Of a stretch of 35,957 bases of DNA, positions 31,936-35,957 are shown in pieces. Position 1 is the first letter of the stretch. Each line of letters opens with the position of its first letter. This stretch comes from Vibrio aestuarianus (lineage in GTDB: Bacteria; Pseudomonadota; Gammaproteobacteria; Enterobacterales; Vibrionaceae): contig NZ_JAAZTU010000038.1 in assembly GCF_012395185.1 (NCBI RefSeq), positions 1-35,957 on the forward strand. Direction: 5' to 3'. The notes beneath the pieces were generated by a model. It was not told the DNA's origin and did no database searches. It saw only the letters and a list, made by a program, of their open reading frames with translations. The translations under genes and the position numbers were made by a program.

Positions 31936-33766
31936 GGTGGGTTAAATGCTCCTGAATTAAGTCTAAAAATGGGTCGGCATATTTTTCAAGTTTGCGTTGT
32001 CCCACCCCATTAACCGCCAACATTTCACCGTAAGAAGTCGGCAAGATCTCAGCCATATCGATCAAGGTGGCATCACTAAACACTACGTAAGGAGGCAGAC
32101 CATCTTCATCGGCGATCGATTTACGCAACTTTCGCAACTTAGCAAACAGGGCTTTATCGTAATTCTTATTCGACAATTTATCTGATTTCGCAGCGCGAGC
32201 CGCGGTATCAAGCCTTGGGATCGCAAGCTCTAACGACATTTCACCACGCAATAATGGCCGCGCTTCTTCGGTAAGCTGCAAGGTCGAGTTGCGGGTGATA
32301 TTTTGTTGCAGCAATCCTTTGTGGATCAACTGACGAAAAATACTGACCCAGTAGTCATGGCTGTGATCTCGCCCGATGCCATAAGTGGTGAGCTTATCGT
32401 GGCCGTTTTCACGAATACGGATATTTTGCATGCCGCGCATCACTTCCACCACATAGCCAATACCAAACCCTTGATTGACACGATAAACACACGATAACGC
32501 TTTTTGTGCCTCTTGCGTGGCATCGAAATGTTTGGGTGGATCTAAGCAAATATCGCAGTTACCACAAGGCTTCTCACGATACTCACCAAAATAATTCAGC
32601 AGTACTTGGCGACGACAAGTTTGCGCTTCGGCAAACGCACTCATTGCACCAAGCTTGTGGCTTTCGACCTGTTTTTGTGGCCCTTCTGGTTTTTCATCTA
32701 ACATGCGACGAAGCCAGCTAATATCGGCCGGGTCGTAAAGCATCATCGCTTCAGCCGGTAAGCCATCACGCCCTGCTCGCCCTGTTTCTTGGTAATACGA
32801 TTCAATGTTGCGTGGTATATCAAAATGAGCCACAAAGCGTACATTAGGTTTATTGATCCCCATGCCAAACGCCACCGTTGCCACCACGATTTGAATGTCA
32901 TCACGTTGGAAAGCTTCTTGTACATAAGCGCGTTCATCTGCATCCATCCCCGCATGGTAACTGGCTGCGCGAATGTGGTTGTTGCACAGTTTTTCGGTCA
33001 GCATTTCAACCTTTTTACGGCTACCACAATAGATGATGCCGCAATGACCTTTCTGGGTATCGAGGTAACGGATAATTTGCGAAACCGGCTTATGTTTTTC
33101 CACCAAGGTGTAGCGGATATTAGGGCGATCAAAACTGCCCAAATAAACATGAGGCTCTTGCAGTTGTAGACGATGTAAAATGTCGCTACGGGTAGCATCA
33201 TCGGCCGTAGCGGTTAACGCCATAAATGGCACATGGGAAAATTGCTGCTTCAACTGACCCAGGGCGGCATATTCAGGACGAAAATCATGCCCCCACTGCG
33301 AAATACAGTGCGCTTCATCAACTGCAATCATGGCTAAAGGTAAGCTTTGTAAACGCTCGATAAAATCACGCATCAATACACGTTCTGGCGAGACATAAAT
33401 CAGCTTTAGCTGCCCTGAATTCATACGGTTATAAACCGAAATCAACGCCTCTCGTGACATGGTTGAATTGACACATTCAGCCGCCACGCCGTTGGCTTTT
33501 AGTTGGTCTACTTGATCTTTCATCAGAGAAATCAGCGGCGAAATGACCAAGGTAATGCCATCTTTCACTAACGCGGGGATCTGATAACAGAGCGATTTAC
33601 CGCCACCGGTGGGCATAATCACCAAGCTATCTTGCCCGGCTAATGCCGCTTCAATGACCTCTTGCTGACCAACGCGAAAAGTCTGATAACCAAAAACAGT
33701 CTGTAAAATACTGCTTGAACTATCAGGCGCGGGATCAGCTTGTTGAGCAATTAAAGTGGCGGTCAT
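31928..33766 (-). CDS. recQ: ATP-dependent DNA helicase RecQ
   Basis: RecQ is a 3'-5' helicase used in RecF-pathway repair and processing of stalled forks. The 612-residue protein has Walker A MPTGGGKS at 51-58, DEAH at 150-153 followed by CISQWGHDFRP, motif VI YYQETGRAGRDG, the zinc site with Cys384, Cys401, Cys404 and Cys407, a winged helix, and a C-terminal HRDC domain (about 530-612). Length matches E. coli RecQ. It is divergent from rarD across 268 bp. The small gene at 31935 overlaps its end. Confidence 0.97.
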   Translation of the reverse strand: MTATLIAQQADPAPDSSSSILQTVFGYQTFRVGQQEVIEAALAGQDSLVIMPTGGGKSLCYQIPALVKDGITLVISPLISLMKDQVDQLKANGVAAECVNSTMSREALISVYNRMNSGQLKLIYVSPERVLMRDFIERLQSLPLAMIAVDEAHCISQWGHDFRPEYAALGQLKQQFSHVPFMALTATADDATRSDILHRLQLQEPHVYLGSFDRPNIRYTLVEKHKPVSQIIRYLDTQKGHCGIIYCGSRKKVEMLTEKLCNNHIRAASYHAGMDADERAYVQEAFQRDDIQIVVATVAFGMGINKPNVRFVAHFDIPRNIESYYQETGRAGRDGLPAEAMMLYDPADISWLRRMLDEKPEGPQKQVESHKLGAMSAFAEAQTCRRQVLLNYFGEYREKPCGNCDICLDPPKHFDATQEAQKALSCVYRVNQGFGIGYVVEVMRGMQNIRIRENGHDKLTTYGIGRDHSHDYWVSIFRQLIHKGLLQQNITRNSTLQLTEEARPLLRGEMSLELAIPRLDTAARAAKSDKLSNKNYDKALFAKLRKLRKSIADEDGLPPYVVFSDATLIDMAEILPTSYGEMLAVNGVGQRKLEKYADPFLDLIQEHLTHHG

Positions 33767-34034
33767 GAAGTTTCCAAGGTGGTAGTGATAAGCAACGGCA
33801 GCGGAGCTTGTTCAAGTCCAAGCAACAAAGCGTCTTATTGTAGTGGTGTTCGATGGTGAATAAAACCGCAAAATGTGTCTGCTATACAATTGATCGGCGT
33901 TGTCATGCTTTCTCACCAACTGTGCTGGCCAGCCACTTGAGCGTATTTACAAAGATGCAACTAAAACGCGGATAGGTATATACTGTCGAATCGTTTCGCT
34001 ACACAGCGATCAACCCCTCCGAGAAAGATAGTAA

Positions 34035-34964
34035 ATGACTCCAGAAGAAGAACAGCAACGCTCACGACAGGGTGTTCTATTAGCCATCGGCGCTTATACC
34101 ATGTGGGGCATTGCTCCTATTTATTTTAAAGCGATCGGCGCGGTTTCCGCATTAGAAATCCTCAGCCACCGCGTCGTCTGGTCATTTTTCTTGCTCGCTG
34201 CATTATTACATTTTGGTCGTAACTGGCGCAGCGTACGCGATGTGATGAGCAACAAAAGTAAAATGCTCTACTTAGTCACGACCTCACTTTTGGTTGGCAC
34301 CAACTGGCTTATTTTTATCTGGGCGGTCAATGCCAACCACATGTTAGATGCCAGTTTAGGCTACTACATAAACCCGCTATTGAATGTGGTGCTTGGAATG
34401 CTATTTCTTGGCGAGCGGCTACGTAAACTGCAATGGGTCGCCGTTGCACTGGCAGCGATCGGCGTTGCCATTCAACTAGTGGTCTTTGGCTCGGTGCCCG
34501 TAGTGGCCATCGCATTAGCCACCACCTTTGGTTTTTATGGGCTACTGCGTAAAAAAGTGGCGCTGGATGCACAAACCGGTCTGTTTATTGAAACCTTAGT
34601 GATGTTACCTGCCGCGGCCATTTATCTGCTCTTTATTGCCGATTCAGCCACCTCAAACATGGCGACTAACCCCACAAGTCTTAACATTTTACTGGTTGCA
34701 GCCGGGGTTATCACCACTCTGCCACTGTTGTGTTTTACTGGAGCTGCGACCCGCTTAAAACTGTCTACGCTGGGCTTTTTCCAGTATATCGGCCCAAGCT
34801 TGATGTTTTTACTCGCCGTTTTAGTTTATGGCGAAGCCTTTACTAGTGACAAAGCGATCACTTTTGGCTTTATTTGGGGAGCATTAGTATTGTTCAGCTT
34901 TGATGGTTTGACCTACAAGAAAAAGCCTGTACCGAAAACAACCACAATCTCATCAAGACTCTAG
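34035..34964 (+). CDS. rarD: RarD/EamA family permease
   Basis: A 309-residue inner-membrane protein with about ten hydrophobic segments and two EamA-like halves. It starts RQGVLLAIGAYTMWGIAPIYFK, the typical RarD beginning, and has NWLIFIWAVNANHMLDASLGYYINPLLNV. RarD proteins are named for chloramphenicol sensitivity but the transported compound is unknown. It lies 15 bp before the LysE/RhtB-type gene, probably one operon. recQ next door is also seen in V. cholerae, as I recall. Confidence 0.93.
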   Translation: MTPEEEQQRSRQGVLLAIGAYTMWGIAPIYFKAIGAVSALEILSHRVVWSFFLLAALLHFGRNWRSVRDVMSNKSKMLYLVTTSLLVGTNWLIFIWAVNANHMLDASLGYYINPLLNVVLGMLFLGERLRKLQWVAVALAAIGVAIQLVVFGSVPVVAIALATTFGFYGLLRKKVALDAQTGLFIETLVMLPAAAIYLLFIADSATSNMATNPTSLNILLVAAGVITTLPLLCFTGAATRLKLSTLGFFQYIGPSLMFLLAVLVYGEAFTSDKAITFGFIWGALVLFSFDGLTYKKKPVPKTTTISSRL

Positions 34965-34979
34965 AGAAATAGCTATTAC

Positions 34980-35639
34980 ATGAACGAAGCCAGTATTTTA
35001 ATTACCCTCGCTAGTGTCCACTTTGTTGCACTGATGAGTCCAGGGCCTGATGTCGCGTTGGTAGTACAAAACGCCACGCGCTATGGTCGCCAAACCGGCG
35101 TATTCATTGCGCTTGGTTTATCGTGCGGCATTTTATTCCACTCCCTACTCAGCTTGACGGGTGTGAGTTACCTAGTGCACCAGCACCCAACCCTCTTTGC
35201 CATTCTGCAATTGGCTGGCGGTAGCTACCTACTTTACCTTGGAATAGGAGCATTGAAGGCTACATACACTCAGTGGATAAGCCCTTCAAGTAACGAGATC
35301 ATCGAAAACTCTGCGTTATTGTTGAGTAATAAACGCCAAGCTTTCTCTCGTGGCTTCATGACTAATATCCTTAATCCCAAAGCTTTGGTGTTTTTTATCA
35401 GCCTGATGTCGAGTTTAGTCCCCGCTGGCATGTCACTATCCGGTAAGGCAAGCGCACTACTGATTCTATGGGGGCTTTCATTGCTGTGGTTTGCTAGCCT
35501 TGCTTGGATGCTGTCGACTAAGCGATTACAAAAGCGTTTACAATCACTTAGCACCTATATTGATGGCCTGTGTGGGGTTATTTTCACCGCTATTGGTGGG
35601 CTTATTGTACTGCAAGCATTCACAGCATTTGCAGCCTAA
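34980..35639 (+). CDS. LysE/RhtB family amino-acid exporter
   Basis: A 219-residue inner-membrane protein with about six hydrophobic segments. The family signature MSPGPDVALVVQNATRYGR is at about 19-37, then GLSCGILFHSLLSLTG and FMTNILNPKALVFFISL. The family exports amino acids such as homoserine, threonine or lysine; the substrate here is unknown. It starts 15 bp after rarD, whose product is also a small-molecule transporter. Confidence 0.92.
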   Translation: MNEASILITLASVHFVALMSPGPDVALVVQNATRYGRQTGVFIALGLSCGILFHSLLSLTGVSYLVHQHPTLFAILQLAGGSYLLYLGIGALKATYTQWISPSSNEIIENSALLLSNKRQAFSRGFMTNILNPKALVFFISLMSSLVPAGMSLSGKASALLILWGLSLLWFASLAWMLSTKRLQKRLQSLSTYIDGLCGVIFTAIGGLIVLQAFTAFAA

Positions 35640-35706
35640 TGCAGTGATCAACGCTCCTTCTTGTGCGAGATCTCTTACAAACGGGTGAGCAAATATCGCT
35701 TTTTCC

Positions 35707-35957
35707 ATGGATGAAATGTCCATAAAACACTCTAAGTATTTGATTTATAATAAACCGAACGCTGTGAACCAAAAAAAATTATTACGAAATCGTTTTCCTA
35801 GCATTGCCGATAAATTAGAGATGGGTAATAGGGGTTTGAAGTCCAACGGTACAGAAAACAACGCTAAGGGGGTTAACAGACTGATATTAATCATATTATT
35901 CTCTGTGAAGTCCAATGGAACGAAAACGTACGATAAGGCGTTAATGTATTGCGTCCC
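35707..35957 (+). CDS. Possible unrecognised ORF, cut by window edge
   Basis: A frame from ATG 35707 (MDEMSIKHSKYLIYNKPNA) is open for 83 codons to the window end. A second ATG at 35716 has GGATG before it. The product is Lys/Asn-rich with no family I recognise. Two stretches are repeated in frame 23 residues apart: GLKSNGTENNAKG and SVKSNGTKTYDKA. In a fairly A+T-rich region a frame this long may be chance, and the repeat may be non-coding. The frame could be part of a larger gene beyond the edge. Confidence 0.25.
   Translation, partial: MDEMSIKHSKYLIYNKPNAVNQKKLLRNRFPSIADKLEMGNRGLKSNGTENNAKGVNRLILIILFSVKSNGTKTYDKALMYCV
35837..35939 (+). repeat. Pair of imperfect direct repeats, 69-bp period
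   Basis: TGAAGTCCAACGGTACAGAA with ...AACGCTAAGG (from 35837) matches TGAAGTCCAATGGAACGAAA with ...TACGATAAGG (from 35906). The unit is about 34 bp and the spacing 69 bp, a multiple of three. The second unit ends close to the window edge, so more copies may follow. Confidence 0.6.

Larger units (their letters stand above)
35640..35957. other. Right-end region without a recognised gene
   Basis: About 318 bp, A+T-rich, after the exporter gene. It holds a small inverted repeat ATGGA/TCCAT (35707-35723), a reading frame that stays open to the window edge, and a pair of direct repeats 69 bp apart, each listed separately. No hairpin with a T-run is seen, so the terminator of rarD and the exporter gene is not located. 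Confidence 0.5.

Noticed and set aside
33767..34034. recQ-rarD intergenic region searched for promoters
   Set aside because: TATACT near 33978 looks like a -10 but no suitable -35 lies 16-18 bp upstream.
35837..35939. Right-edge repeats considered as a CRISPR array
   Set aside because: Only two imperfect copies are visible, the first unit is not conserved at the level of a CRISPR repeat, and no cas gene is in the window.

Overview
The window looks like about 36 kb of the large chromosome of a Vibrio species. I infer this from gene content and order: LPS inner-core genes and coaD, mutM, rpmGB, radC, coaBC, slmA, two adjacent lipid A acyltransferases, pyrE, rph, yicC, murPQR, recQ, rarD. As I remember it, this follows the Vibrio cholerae chromosome I backbone. 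Other support is the paired lpxL/lpxN-type acyltransferases, a Kdo kinase, and several ERIC-type intergenic repeats of about 127 bp. No rRNA, tRNA, CRISPR array, transposase or integrase was seen.

Layout. (1) 1-5204: LPS core genes. A visibly A+T-rich minus-strand run (truncated glycosyltransferase, GT9 protein, kdkA) diverges from an OpsX-type heptosyltransferase and a GT2 glucosyltransferase; these converge with, and overlap, another GT9 gene. (2) 5324-15890: housekeeping block with coaD, mutM, a small membrane protein, rpmG/rpmB, radC, coaBC, slmA, lpxL, lpxN, pyrE, rph and yicC. rph and pyrE form an operon with a clear intrinsic terminator placed as an attenuator just after the rph stop. 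(3) 16068-22951: accessory chaperone-usher fimbrial cluster: a divergent LuxR/VpsT-like regulator, two pilin-like proteins, two chaperones, an archaic (Csu-like) usher and a two-domain tip protein. (4) 23176-26654: MurNAc recycling, murQ-murP divergent from murR, with a class II CRP promoter readable in the sequence. (5) 26820-31620: kduI, a three-part TRAP transporter and an IclR regulator, probably for uptake and isomerisation of an unsaturated-uronate breakdown product. (6) 31633-35639: a DUF3630-like gene, recQ, rarD and a LysE/RhtB exporter. (7) 35640-35957: no recognised gene; one reading frame stays open to the window edge and carries an in-frame direct repeat.

How the parts fit. The LPS genes and the lipid A acyltransferases both build the outer membrane; KdkA fits the single phosphorylated Kdo known from Vibrio and Haemophilus. 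MurP phosphorylates and imports MurNAc, MurQ converts MurNAc-6P to GlcNAc-6P, and MurR would repress at a perfect 17-bp palindrome between the -10 and -35 regions. The fimbrial and kduI/TRAP clusters look like lineage-specific additions, and ERIC copies lie at the edges of both. The most interesting items are the murQP promoter layout, the rph-pyrE attenuator with an ERIC beside it, the WLPR variant of the VpsT c-di-GMP motif in the fimbrial regulator, the palindrome before kduI, and the five ERIC elements, one internally deleted. I found no clearly new system; the least explained parts are the fimbrial cluster and the right end.
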